The position numbers and the translations under genes were made by a program. Below the pieces are notes generated by a model. That model saw only the letters and a program-made list of their open reading frames with translations. It did no database searches and had not been told where the DNA came from. DNA of 56,237 bases, from assembly GCF_001591385.1 (NCBI RefSeq), contig NZ_BCUU01000025.1, forward strand, positions 1-56,237. The letters are read 5' to 3'. Shown piece after piece: positions 1 through 8,856 of the stretch; position 1 is the stretch's first letter; every line of letters begins with the position of its first letter. The stretch is from Variovorax soli NBRC 106424 (GTDB lineage: Bacteria; Pseudomonadota; Gammaproteobacteria; Burkholderiales; Burkholderiaceae_C).

Positions 1-225
1 CGGTTCGTTGCATTCGCTTGTTTTACCAAGCAGAAAGATCTGTATTTACCGATCTCCCCTGCAACCAGTTCACGTTGCCGTGTACTGCCGAGCCCATGAT
101 TCTATGCCAGATTTTCCGGCCAGGGAAAGTACCTATGAAAAAATTTTTCCCCTCCCCGGCCAGTGCGCCTGCGGTGCGCCCTGCGCCGCTCCAAGCGCAC
201 ACAGGCGCCTCCGGATAATCCCTGC

Positions 226-2127
226 ATGGCTTTACTTACTCTATTGGATGCCCAACTGGCTTATGGCCATGTCCCGCTGCTCGACCATGCGGAGTTCTCC
301 CTCCAGTCGAGCGAGCGCGTCGGGCTCATCGGGCGCAACGGCGCAGGCAAGTCGTCCCTGCTCAAGATACTAGGGGGGCTGGAGACGCCTGACGACGGAA
401 CGCTGCAGCTGCAACAGGATCTGCGGGTCGCCTACGTGGCGCAGGAGCCGCGCCTGGATCCTCAAGCCACCGTCTTCACCGCAGTGAGCGAGGGCCTGGC
501 GCATGTGATCGCCGCGCGCGATATGTATCTGAATGCCCCGGAGGGCGCCGACCTGAACGCACTCCAGTCCGAGATCGAGGCCTATGACGCCTGGAACTGG
601 GAGCAGCGCGTCGAAGAAGCGCTGGACCGCCTCCACCTGGACGCCAATGCCCTCGTCGGCGCCCTGTCGGGCGGGACGAAGAAGCGCGTGGCGCTGGCCC
701 AGGCCCTGGTCACCGCGCCCGACGTCCTGCTGCTCGACGAGCCGACCAACCACCTGGACCTGGACTCCATCGAGTGGCTGGAGCAGCTGCTGATCGACTT
801 CAAGGGCAGCGTGGTCACCATCACCCACGACCGCGCCTTTCTGGACCGCGTCGCCACCCGTATCGTCGAACTGGACCGCGGCCAGCTGCGCTCTTACCCC
901 GGCAACTTTGCCCAGTACCAAATACAGAAGGAAGAGCAGCTGGCCCAGGAAGAAGTCATCAACGCCAAGGCCGACAAGCTGCTGGCCCAGGAAGAAGTGT
1001 GGATTCGCAAGGGCGTCGAAGCGCGCCGCACCCGCAGCCAGAGCCGGATCGTGCGGCTCGAGGCGCTGCGCCAGCGCCGCGCCAGCCGGCGGGAAGCCCT
1101 GGGCAGCGTGAACATGGACGTGGCCACCGGCCTGCCCAGCGGCAAGATCGTCGCCGAGTTGACCGAGGCCACCAAGGCATTCGGCGACAAGGTGGTGGTG
1201 CGCAAGTTCAGCGCCACCATCCTGCGCGGCGACAAGGTGGGCCTGATCGGCCCGAACGGCGCCGGAAAGACAACCTTGCTCAAGCTCATCCTGGGCGAAC
1301 TCGAACCCGATTCCGGCAAGGTGCGGCGCGGCGCCAATCTCCAGGCGGCCTATTTCGACCAGATGCGCGATGCACTGAACCTCGACGCCACGCTGGAAGA
1401 CTTCATCAGCCCCGGCAGCGAATGGATCGAGATCGGCAAGCAGCGCAAGCATGTGAAGAGCTACCTGTCCGACTTTCTCTTTTCGCCCGCGCGCGCTGCC
1501 TCGCCCGTGCGTTCGCTCAGCGGCGGCGAGCGCAACCGACTGCTGCTGGCCCGGCTGTTTGCGCGGCCGGCCAACGTGCTCGTGCTGGACGAGCCGACCA
1601 ATGACCTGGACATCGACACGCTGGAACTGCTGGAAGACCTCCTGCAGAACTACGACGGCACGGTCTTCCTCGTGAGCCACGACCGCACCTTCCTGGACAA
1701 CGTGGTGACCAGCACCATCGCCTTCGAGGGAGATGGCCGCTGGCGGGAGTACGAAGGCGGCGTCCAGGACTGGCTGACCCAATCGCAGCGCGCGCGGGAG
1801 CTGGCTGCCCAGCGTTCGCCGGCCCCGAAACCCGCCGCGAGCGCGCCGCCTCCGCCTGCAGCAGCGCCCGCTGCCGATCGAACGGCCGTGCGCAAGAAGC
1901 TCAGCTACAAGGAACAGCGCGAACTCGAAGGGCTGCCCGACCTCATCGCCCGGCTGGAAGATGAACAGAAGCAGATCGCCGAGGCCCTCGCCCAGGACGG
2001 CGGCGCCATCTATATGAACGAGGCCGCCCGCGCTGCGGAACTGGGCGAGCGGCATGCCCAGATCGATGACGAATTGATGGCTGCGCTCGAGCGCTGGGAG
2101 GAATTGGGCCGCAGCGCTGCGCGCTAG
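226..2127 (+). CDS. uup: ABC-F family ATPase, Uup-like
   Basis: This is a 633-residue soluble protein with two ABC ATPase domains and no membrane segment, the layout of ABC-F proteins. Walker A motifs are GRNGAGKS (about residues 36–43) and GPNGAGKT (342–349). The first domain has LSGG at 147–150 and LLLDEP at 168–173, and the second has LSGGERN and LVLDEPTND. A charged linker joins the domains. A Pro/Ala-rich stretch leads into a C-terminal helical coiled coil (about 565–633), which is typical of Uup. Uup acts on ribosomes or branched DNA and limits precise excision of transposons; that role comes from the family. I chose the ATG at 226 because the domain begins directly after it. The longer frame starting at 163 adds a residue stretch that is not conserved-looking. 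Confidence 0.93.
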   Translation: MALLTLLDAQLAYGHVPLLDHAEFSLQSSERVGLIGRNGAGKSSLLKILGGLETPDDGTLQLQQDLRVAYVAQEPRLDPQATVFTAVSEGLAHVIAARDMYLNAPEGADLNALQSEIEAYDAWNWEQRVEEALDRLHLDANALVGALSGGTKKRVALAQALVTAPDVLLLDEPTNHLDLDSIEWLEQLLIDFKGSVVTITHDRAFLDRVATRIVELDRGQLRSYPGNFAQYQIQKEEQLAQEEVINAKADKLLAQEEVWIRKGVEARRTRSQSRIVRLEALRQRRASRREALGSVNMDVATGLPSGKIVAELTEATKAFGDKVVVRKFSATILRGDKVGLIGPNGAGKTTLLKLILGELEPDSGKVRRGANLQAAYFDQMRDALNLDATLEDFISPGSEWIEIGKQRKHVKSYLSDFLFSPARAASPVRSLSGGERNRLLLARLFARPANVLVLDEPTNDLDIDTLELLEDLLQNYDGTVFLVSHDRTFLDNVVTSTIAFEGDGRWREYEGGVQDWLTQSQRARELAAQRSPAPKPAASAPPPPAAAPAADRTAVRKKLSYKEQRELEGLPDLIARLEDEQKQIAEALAQDGGAIYMNEAARAAELGERHAQIDDELMAALERWEELGRSAAR

Positions 2128-2162
2128 GGCGCACCCGGAGGCAGCCAGGGTAGGCTGATGCG

Positions 2163-3869
2163 ATGATGGCCGCCATGCTGTCGCCCGCACCCGCTCCCAC
2201 TCTGCGCCGCTGGCACCGCGGCCTCCTGGCCACCCTGGCAGGCATCGCGCTGTTTGCCGGCGGCTGCGCGGAACTGCCGGCACAAGTGGAGCGCCCCGCC
2301 TCCAAGGCCTGGGCCGCCCCCGAGAGCACCTCGCTGGGCAGCCTGACCCAGGGCCTGCGGCAGAACGCGGGCAGCGGCAACGCCTCGGGCTTCCTGTTGC
2401 TGAGCGGTCCGCAGGACGCCTATGCAGCCCGCCTGGCGCTGATCGCGTCCGCCCAGAAGACGCTGGACCTTCAGTACTACGCCATCCATGCGGATGCCAG
2501 CGCCGGCAAGTTGCTTCGGGCCATCCGTGCCGCGGCCGGCCGCGGCGTGCGCGTGCGCATCCTGCTCGACGACTTCCACAGCACCGGTCGCAACGCCGTG
2601 GTCATGCGGCTGGCCTTCGAGCCGAACATCGAAATGCGGATGTTCAACCCGCTGGCCGGCTCCCGCGCATCCTTCCTCGGCCGCATGGTCAACGCGCTCG
2701 ACGACGCCAAGACCTTGCAGCAGCGCATGCACAACAAGCTGTTCATCGCCGACAACGCCATGGGCGTCACTGGCGGACGCAACCTGGGCGATGCCTATTT
2801 CGGCGCCGGAACCGACGCCAACTTCGTGGACCTGGACGTGCTGGCCGCCGGCGCGATCGTGAAAGACCTGTCCCGCAGCTTCGACGACTACTGGAACAAC
2901 GAGCGCGCCTACCCGGTGCAATCGCTCGTGACCCGGGAGGAGCTCGACAAGATCCGCGAGCAGGCGCGGCGCGCCCGCGCCGAGGAGGAAGAGGCGGCCA
3001 AGGCCAGGCCGGCACCGCCGGACGACGTGCCGATGGACCTGCGCAAGGCGCAATTCGTGTGGGCCCCCGCCGTGGTGCTGGTGGACAAGCCCGGGAAGAT
3101 TCCGCTGAATGCGAACGGCAAGCGCACCGGCACCGCCGAACCTGCGCAGCCGGGTCTTGTCGTGCGCGGCGGCAACCCCGCCGCCCGCCAGCCCGCCGCT
3201 GCGCCCCCTGACGACAACGTGGTCGACGGCCTCCTCAGCCTGTTCGACCGGGCGCGCTCGGAGCTGAACATCGTCTCGCCCTATTTCGTGCCGGGCCAGG
3301 ACATGAAGCAAGCGCTGGCCGCCGCCACGTCGCGGGGCGTCAAGGTGCGCGTGCTGACCAACTCCCTGTCTTCCAACGACGCGGTGGCCGCGCACGCCGG
3401 CTACGCGCGGCACCGCGAGGAACTGCTGGGCATGGGCGTGGAGCTCTACGAGATGCGCAGCGACCCGGCGGCAGCGGGCACGGGGCTCGACAGTTCGGGC
3501 ATGCTGGGCAGTTCGGGCAGCGGCTCGTCGGCAGGCGCATCCAAGGCCATGCTGCACTCCAAGCTCCTGACGATCGACGGGCGGCTCATCGTCATCGGCT
3601 CCATGAACCTGGACCTGCGCTCGCAACTGCAGAACACCGAGATCGCCCTGCTGATTCGAAGCGAGGAGCTTTCAGGAATTGCCAACCGGCAGATCTCGGA
3701 AGGCTTGCGCAAAGGCGCATGGCGGGTCGACCGCACGGACGGCGGCCTGATCTGGCGAGCCCCCGAGGGCAGCGGCCTGAGCGACACGACGACCGAACCG
3801 CAGACCACCCTTGGCCAGCGACTGATGATCCGAGTGATCGGCCCGCTGGCGCCGGACCGCTTGCTTTGA
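2163..3869 (+). CDS. Phospholipase D family lipoprotein (cardiolipin synthase C-like)
   Basis: This 568-residue protein begins with a hydrophobic segment ending in FAGGCAE, a lipobox-like cysteine, so it is probably a lipoprotein. It has two HKD motifs, HNKLFIAD in the first half and HSKLLTID near the C terminus. Each is followed by the G-G/S-x-N pattern (TGGRNLGD, IGSMNLDL). That pair defines the phospholipase D superfamily, and the overall layout resembles the YmdC/ClsC type that makes cardiolipin from phospholipids. A low-complexity insert rich in Ala, Pro and Glu lies between the halves. It follows the ABC-F gene by 35 bases and converges with the MocR-type gene, 4 bases away. The exact lipid substrate cannot be read from the sequence. 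ATG codons also occur a few residues further in. Confidence 0.9.
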   Translation: MMAAMLSPAPAPTLRRWHRGLLATLAGIALFAGGCAELPAQVERPASKAWAAPESTSLGSLTQGLRQNAGSGNASGFLLLSGPQDAYAARLALIASAQKTLDLQYYAIHADASAGKLLRAIRAAAGRGVRVRILLDDFHSTGRNAVVMRLAFEPNIEMRMFNPLAGSRASFLGRMVNALDDAKTLQQRMHNKLFIADNAMGVTGGRNLGDAYFGAGTDANFVDLDVLAAGAIVKDLSRSFDDYWNNERAYPVQSLVTREELDKIREQARRARAEEEEAAKARPAPPDDVPMDLRKAQFVWAPAVVLVDKPGKIPLNANGKRTGTAEPAQPGLVVRGGNPAARQPAAAPPDDNVVDGLLSLFDRARSELNIVSPYFVPGQDMKQALAAATSRGVKVRVLTNSLSSNDAVAAHAGYARHREELLGMGVELYEMRSDPAAAGTGLDSSGMLGSSGSGSSAGASKAMLHSKLLTIDGRLIVIGSMNLDLRSQLQNTEIALLIRSEELSGIANRQISEGLRKGAWRVDRTDGGLIWRAPEGSGLSDTTTEPQTTLGQRLMIRVIGPLAPDRLL

Positions 3870-3873
3870 GCGC

Positions 3874-5289
3874 CTAACGCGCCAGCAACTCACCCCGCAC
3901 GCGGGCGAAGGTCTTCCAGAATGCCGCGTCCTGCCCGGTGGCGAAGTTCACCCGCATCAAGGTGCTGGGCGGACGGCGCGCATGAAAGAGCGACCCCGGC
4001 GCTATGAGAAAGCCCTCGTCCAGCATGCGCTGGGTCATGGCGTCGGTGTCCACGCCCGTCTCGACCCAGCCGAACAATCCCGCGGGCTCCGACGCAAAGC
4101 TGCAGCCCGCCGCCAGCGCCAGCTTGACCGTGCGGCCGCGCGCCGCGTCGAGCCGCGCGCGGATGCGCTCGCAATGGCGGCGCAGTTGCCCCTGGTCGAT
4201 GCACCAGGCCAGCGCCCGCTCGAAAAGGGCCGGGGTGGTCAGCGTGGCCATCAGCTTGGTTTCCAGCAGACGGCCAAAGAGCTGCGGCGGCGCCGCCATG
4301 TAGCCGATGCGCCAGTTCGGCGCCAGGATCTTGGCGAACCCGCTCACGTAGATGGTGCGCTGCAAGCCGTCGAGCGCGCACAGCCGCGTCGCGTGGTCGG
4401 GCGCCAGGTGGCTGTAGGTGTCGTCTTCGACGATGTGGAAGTCGTGCTGGCTGGCCAACTGCAGCAAGCGGTGCGCGCTGCCCGGCGCGAGGCTGTAGCC
4501 GGTGGGGTTGTGCAGCACGCTCACGCTCACGAAGAGCTTGGGCCGATGGCCCTCGCCCGCTTCGCAATAACGCGCCATCACCTCCAGGTCCGGCCCGTCC
4601 GCACGGCGCGGCACCGGCAGGATGCGCATGCCCAGCGACTCCAGCCGCGCGAACTCGATGGCCCAGCCCGGCTCCTCCACCATCACCGGGTCGCCGGCAC
4701 GCAGCAAGGTGCGGCTGACGATGTCCAGCGCGTGGGTGGCGCCCACGGTGGTGATGATCTGGTCGGGCGAGGCCGGCACGTTGATGCCCATGAGCTTTTG
4801 CGACAGGCTCTGGCGCAGCGCCAGGTCGCCGGCGGGGTCGCCGTACTGCAGCGACAACTCCTGCAGCATCGGGCCGCTGGTCACGCGGCGCACGGCCGCC
4901 GGCATGAAGGTCGACTCCATCCAATCCGGCGGGAACACGCCCATGCCCGGCTGCGGCTTGTCGCTTTGCCGGTGGAACATTCCGCGGATGAGGGAGCTGG
5001 CATCGGCGGCGACGGGGGACGCACCGGCTGATTCGGGCGCGGACGACGCCTGGGCCGGCGCCACGTCGCGCACGAAAAAGCCGCGCTGGCGCCGCGCCTC
5101 GATCAGGCCCTGGGCCAGCAGCTGGTCGTACGCGGCCACCACGGTGTGCGGGCTCACGCCCTGCTGCTTGGCGCATTCGCGCACCGACGGCAGGCGCGCG
5201 CCGGGCGCCAGAAGACGCGTACGGATACGCTCCGCAAAGCGCGCGGAAAGCTGATCTGTGAGAGAAAGGCCGGAGGTGCGGGTCAGCAT
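3874..5289 (-). CDS. MocR-type transcriptional regulator (GntR HTH fused to aminotransferase fold)
   Basis: The protein is 471 residues. Residues 1–75 form a GntR-type winged helix (LPSVRECAKQQGVSPHTV), followed by a linker and a fold-type I aminotransferase domain. That domain carries the PLP-binding lysine in SGFAKILAP and a conserved arginine near the C terminus (STLMRVNFA). MocR proteins use PLP or an amino-acid adduct as a ligand. They often control a divergent gene for PLP synthesis, amino-acid metabolism or export. Here the divergent neighbour is a LysE-type exporter followed by an aminotransferase, which fits that pattern. The 98-base gap between them holds repeated ATCTGTA-type elements. 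The ligand and target genes are inferred from position only. Confidence 0.92.
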   Translation of the reverse strand: MLTRTSGLSLTDQLSARFAERIRTRLLAPGARLPSVRECAKQQGVSPHTVVAAYDQLLAQGLIEARRQRGFFVRDVAPAQASSAPESAGASPVAADASSLIRGMFHRQSDKPQPGMGVFPPDWMESTFMPAAVRRVTSGPMLQELSLQYGDPAGDLALRQSLSQKLMGINVPASPDQIITTVGATHALDIVSRTLLRAGDPVMVEEPGWAIEFARLESLGMRILPVPRRADGPDLEVMARYCEAGEGHRPKLFVSVSVLHNPTGYSLAPGSAHRLLQLASQHDFHIVEDDTYSHLAPDHATRLCALDGLQRTIYVSGFAKILAPNWRIGYMAAPPQLFGRLLETKLMATLTTPALFERALAWCIDQGQLRRHCERIRARLDAARGRTVKLALAAGCSFASEPAGLFGWVETGVDTDAMTQRMLDEGFLIAPGSLFHARRPPSTLMRVNFATGQDAAFWKTFARVRGELLAR

Positions 5290-5318
5290 GGCGCCATCTG
5301 TGTCTAGCCGTGCACCGA

Positions 5319-5362
5319 TACAGATCCGATTGTTGTACTCGTATCTGTACTGGTACTGTAAT
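5319..5362. promoter_or_regulatory. Divergent MocR–LysE operator and putative promoter
   Basis: The gap between the MocR-type gene and the LysE-type gene contains an inverted pair, tacagat (5319–5325) and atctgta (5343–5349). A further related copy, gtactgta, lies at 5353–5360 in direct orientation to gtatctgta. A plausible rightward promoter overlaps these: TTGTAC at 5333–5338 and TGTAAT at 5357–5362, spaced 18 bases. MocR operators are commonly built from direct plus inverted repeats overlapping the target promoter. The assignment is by pattern and position. Confidence 0.5.
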
Positions 5363-5387
5363 GGTCCTCAAGTTTAAAGTGTGTGCA

Positions 5388-5987
5388 ATGAACTGGCAAG
5401 AATTCACCGCGCTGCTGGTACTCGCCACGGCGATGAGCTTCTCGCCCGGCCCGAACACCACCCTGTCGACCACGCTGGCTGCCAACGGAGGACTTCCGCG
5501 CGCCATGCGTTTCATCTTCGCGGTGCCCGTGGGCTGGTCGCTCCTGCTGTGCCTGTGCGCCGCGGGCGTGGGCGCACTGATCCTCGCGGCCCCGGCGCTG
5601 CGCATGACAGTTCAGGTGCTGGGCATCGGCTACCTGCTGTACCTGGCGTGGAAGCTGGCCGGCAGCGCCTCCTTCGCATCGGCCAAGGACGCGCCCCTGC
5701 AGGTGGGCTTCTGGCAAGGCGTCGGCCTTCAATTCCTCAACATCAAGGCCTGGCTGCTCGCGCTGACCATCGTGGCCGGATGGATCGCGGGCCAGGCCGA
5801 TGCGCTGCATCGCTTTGCCATCGTGGCGCCGGTGATGCTGGTCTTTGCCTTCACCAGCAACTTCGTCTATGCGCTGGCGGGTGCGCTGCTGCGCAACTGG
5901 CTGGCCCAGGGCCGTCGCCTGCTGTGGTTCAACCGGGTGATGGCCGCGGTGCTGGTGCTCACCGCCTACTGGATGGCCCGCGCATGA
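5388..5987 (+). CDS. LysE family translocator
   Basis: A 199-residue integral membrane protein with about five to six hydrophobic segments. It carries the family's N-terminal signature SFSPGPNTTL and the later QFLNIKAWL stretch. LysE/RhtB family proteins export amino acids or their derivatives across the inner membrane. I chose the ATG at 5388 (MNWQEF). The frame is open further upstream, but that part reads as non-membrane sequence through the promoter region. The stop codon overlaps the next gene's start (ATGA), so the two exporters are translationally coupled. It is divergent from the MocR-type regulator, which probably controls it. The exported compound is unknown. Confidence 0.9.
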   Translation: MNWQEFTALLVLATAMSFSPGPNTTLSTTLAANGGLPRAMRFIFAVPVGWSLLLCLCAAGVGALILAAPALRMTVQVLGIGYLLYLAWKLAGSASFASAKDAPLQVGFWQGVGLQFLNIKAWLLALTIVAGWIAGQADALHRFAIVAPVMLVFAFTSNFVYALAGALLRNWLAQGRRLLWFNRVMAAVLVLTAYWMARA

Positions 5988-6961
5988 ACGGCGCAGCCTC
6001 CACCCCGCGCCGGGCGCTGGGCATCCAGGAAGAAACGCTGGGCATGTGGCTGGGCGTGCTGGGCGTCGCCATCTTTGCGCTCACCCTGCCCATGACCCGC
6101 CTGGCCACCGGCACGCAAGCGGCGCCGCAGCTCTCGCCGTGGTTCGTGACCCTGGGGCGCGCCGCACTGGCCGGCGTGCTCTCGCTGGTCTTCCTGCTGG
6201 CAACCCGCTCGCCGCTGCCCAAGGCCGGGCACTGGAAGCCGCTTTGGATGGCGGTGCTGGGCAATGCGCTGGGTTATCCGCTGTTGCTGGCCTACGCGTT
6301 GCGCGTGGTGAGCGCCAGCCATGCCGCGGTCGTGACCGCATTGCTGCCGCTGGGCACGGCCGCGGTGGCTGCCTGGGTGCTGCACCAACGGGCGCGCCTC
6401 GGATTCTGGCTGTGCGCGGTGGCGGGCAGCCTGCTGGTGGTGGTGTTCTCGCTTCTTCGCGCACACCAGAGCGGCGCGGCCGGCGGCTTCTTCGAATGGG
6501 CCGACCTCCTGCTGGTGGCGGCCGTGCTGGCCGCCTCCCTGGGCTATGTCTACGGCGCGCAGATCACGCCGGAGCTGGGCGCCGAACGTGTCATCTGCTG
6601 GGTGTGCGTGCTGGCGCTGCCCTTCACCCTGCCGGGCGCCATCTGGCTGTGGCCGCAGCAGGAAGTGGCGGCGTCCGCATGGGTGGGCTTTGCCTACGTC
6701 GGCATCTTCTCCATGTGGGTCGGCTTCTTCGCCTGGTACCGGGGCCTGGCCCTGGGCGGCGCGCTGCGCGTGAGCCAGACACAACTGCTGCAACCCTTTG
6801 TCTCGATCCTGGCGGCCGTGCCGCTGCTGGGCGAATCCATCGATACGCTCACCATCGGCTTCGCGTGCGCCGTGGTGGCCACCGTGGTGGCCGGCAAGAA
6901 GCTGTCGCAGGCTCGCCCTGCCCCCTCATCCCCGAACGCAACATCCAAGGAAAAGCCATGA
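5984..6961 (+). CDS. EamA family drug/metabolite transporter
   Basis: This 325-residue protein has about ten hydrophobic helices in two related halves, the layout of the DMT/EamA family of inner-membrane exporters. Features include MTRLATG near the first helix, ALRVVSASHAAVV in the first half and a second half ending in LLGESIDTLTIGFACAVV, a typical EamA C-terminal repeat. The start codon overlaps the LysE stop by four bases and its own stop overlaps the aminotransferase start in the same way. It is therefore the middle gene of a coupled three-gene unit. The substrate is not evident; an amino acid or a related metabolite is likely from context. Confidence 0.9.
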   Translation: MNGAASTPRRALGIQEETLGMWLGVLGVAIFALTLPMTRLATGTQAAPQLSPWFVTLGRAALAGVLSLVFLLATRSPLPKAGHWKPLWMAVLGNALGYPLLLAYALRVVSASHAAVVTALLPLGTAAVAAWVLHQRARLGFWLCAVAGSLLVVVFSLLRAHQSGAAGGFFEWADLLLVAAVLAASLGYVYGAQITPELGAERVICWVCVLALPFTLPGAIWLWPQQEVAASAWVGFAYVGIFSMWVGFFAWYRGLALGGALRVSQTQLLQPFVSILAAVPLLGESIDTLTIGFACAVVATVVAGKKLSQARPAPSSPNATSKEKP

Positions 6962-8175
6962 ACTGGAAACTCGCCGCGCGCGCCGAAAAGATGAACCCCT
7001 CGGTGCTGCGCGAAATCCTCAAGGTCACCGAGCGCCCCGGCATCATCAGCCTGGCCGGCGGCCTGCCCTCGCCCAAGACCTTCCCGGTGCAGGCCTTCGC
7101 CGATGCCTGCGCCGAAGTGCTGCACAAGGACGGCAACGCCGCCCTCCAGTACGCGGCCAGCGAAGGCTACGCCCCGCTGCGCGAGGCCGTGGCGCAGATG
7201 CTGCCCTGGGACGTCGACCCGGCGCAGGTGCTCATCACCACCGGCTCGCAGCAGGGCCTGGACCTGATCGCCAAGGTGCTGCTCGATCCGGGCAGCCGCG
7301 TGCTGGTCGAAACGCCCACCTACCTGGGCGCGCTGCAGGCCTTCTCGCCCATGGAACCCGTGCCGGTGGGCGTGGCCAGCGACGCGGAGGGCGTGCTGGC
7401 CGACGACCTCGAAGCCAAGGCCAGGGACGCCCGCTTCGTCTACCTGCTGCCCAATTTCCAGAACCCCACCGGCCGCACCATGACCGAGGCGCGCCGCGCC
7501 GCCGTGAGCGCCGCTGCCCAGCGGGCCGGCCTGCCGATCGTGGAAGACAACCCCTACGGCGAACTCTGGTTCGACGAAGCGCCCGCGCTGCCGCTGACGG
7601 CGCGCAACCCGGAAGGCTGCATCTACCTGGGCTCCTTCTCGAAGGTGCTGGCGCCTGGCCTGCGCCTGGGCTTCCTGGTGGCGCCCAAGTCCATCTTCCC
7701 CAAGCTGCTGCAGGCCAAGCAGGCCGCCGACCTGCACAGCCCGATCTTCAACCAGCGCATGGTGTACGAGGTGATGAAGGACGGCTTCCTCGACCGCCAC
7801 GTGCCCACCATCCGCGCGCTCTACAAGCGCCAGCGCGACGCCATGCTGGCCGCCCTGCGCCGCGAGATGAAGGGCCTGGACGTGCAGTTCAACAGCCCCG
7901 CCGGCGGCATGTTCCTGTGGCTGCGCATGCCCGAAGGCATCGACACGGTGAGCCTGCTGCCCAAGGCGGTGGAGCGCGGCGTGGCCTTCGTGCCGGGCGC
8001 CCCCTTCTACGCCGGCGCGGGCGACTCGCGCACCATGCGTCTTTCCTTTGTGACGGCGAGCGAACAGGAGATCGCCACCGCCATCGCCGCGCTGGCCGAG
8101 ACCGTGCGCGAGGCCCTGGCGCACCACATGGCCGCCAAGACGCAACAATCGCTGGCTTCCATGGCCACGCCATGA
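6958..8175 (+). CDS. PLP-dependent aminotransferase, class I/II (2-aminoadipate type)
   Basis: A 405-residue fold-type I PLP enzyme. It starts with the MNPSVLREILKVTERPGIIS region and the ISLAGGLPSP motif seen in 2-aminoadipate and multifunctional aminotransferases. It continues with TTGSQQGLDL, PNFQNPTG, the PLP lysine in GSFSKVLAPG, and an arginine in TMRLSFV near the end. It has no DNA-binding domain, unlike the MocR-type regulator upstream. The start overlaps the EamA stop (ATGA). Together with the two exporters, this suggests conversion of an amino acid followed by, or coupled to, export. The precise amino donor and acceptor are not determinable from sequence alone. Confidence 0.92.
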   Translation: MNWKLAARAEKMNPSVLREILKVTERPGIISLAGGLPSPKTFPVQAFADACAEVLHKDGNAALQYAASEGYAPLREAVAQMLPWDVDPAQVLITTGSQQGLDLIAKVLLDPGSRVLVETPTYLGALQAFSPMEPVPVGVASDAEGVLADDLEAKARDARFVYLLPNFQNPTGRTMTEARRAAVSAAAQRAGLPIVEDNPYGELWFDEAPALPLTARNPEGCIYLGSFSKVLAPGLRLGFLVAPKSIFPKLLQAKQAADLHSPIFNQRMVYEVMKDGFLDRHVPTIRALYKRQRDAMLAALRREMKGLDVQFNSPAGGMFLWLRMPEGIDTVSLLPKAVERGVAFVPGAPFYAGAGDSRTMRLSFVTASEQEIATAIAALAETVREALAHHMAAKTQQSLASMATP

Positions 8176-8209
8176 CCCCTCCAACCGAACACGACAGGAC
8201 ATTCAAACC

Positions 8210-8851
8210 ATGCTGAAGATCTGGGGCCGCATCAGTTCGATCAATGTGCGCAAGGTGGTCTGGTGCGCGCAGGAGCTGGGCCTGAGCTTCCAGCGCACCG
8301 AGGCCGGCGGCAAGTTCGGCGTGGTGCAGACCGACGAATACCGGGCGCTCAATCCCAACGCCCTGGTTCCCGCCATCGAGGATGGCGAAGGCGCGCAGAA
8401 GATGCTGCTGTGGGAGTCGAACGTGATCGTGCGCTACCTGTGCGCGAAGTATTCGTCCGGCAACCTCTATCCGACCGAGCTCGTCCAGCGCTTCGACGCC
8501 GAGCGCTGGATGGACTGGCAGCAGACCACGCTGAACCGCGTCAGCGGCCCGGCCTTCCTGCAGCTCGTGCGCACGCCGGCGGACAAGCGCGATGCGGCGG
8601 TGATCGCGAATTCGATCACCGCCACCGAGCCGCTGTTCGCGCTGCTCGATGCGCACCTGGCCAAGAACGAATACATGCTGGGCGAGCGCTTTTCCATGGC
8701 CGACATCCCGCTGGGCTGCGAGGCCCACCGCTGGTTCGGCTTGCCGGCCACCGACTACACGCGGCCGTCCTGGCCGAATGTGGAGCGCTGGTTCGGCCAG
8801 CTGCGCACGCGCTCGGGCGCGCTCGGCGTGCTCGACCTCACGCTGGAGTAG
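8210..8851 (+). CDS. Glutathione S-transferase family protein
   Basis: This 213-residue protein has an N-terminal thioredoxin-like GST domain with a conserved SINVRKVVW start. The NPNALVPAIED motif holds the cis-proline that positions glutathione, and WESNVIVRYL follows. The C-terminal half is an all-helical GST domain containing FSMADIPLGCEAHRW. The protein is soluble. It lies 34 bases after the aminotransferase and 5 bases before the PhzF gene, so it probably belongs to the same transcript. The reaction is not known. GSTs in such clusters may detoxify or isomerise a reactive intermediate, which is inference here. Confidence 0.9.
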   Translation: MLKIWGRISSINVRKVVWCAQELGLSFQRTEAGGKFGVVQTDEYRALNPNALVPAIEDGEGAQKMLLWESNVIVRYLCAKYSSGNLYPTELVQRFDAERWMDWQQTTLNRVSGPAFLQLVRTPADKRDAAVIANSITATEPLFALLDAHLAKNEYMLGERFSMADIPLGCEAHRWFGLPATDYTRPSWPNVERWFGQLRTRSGALGVLDLTLE

Positions 8852-8856
8852 CCGCC

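Noticed and set aside
370..2283. Long minus-strand open frames across the ABC-F and PLD genes
   Set aside because: They are antisense shadows of GC-rich genes. Their residue pattern (Gly/Arg/Ala-rich, no motifs) shows no domain, while the plus strand has clear motifs.
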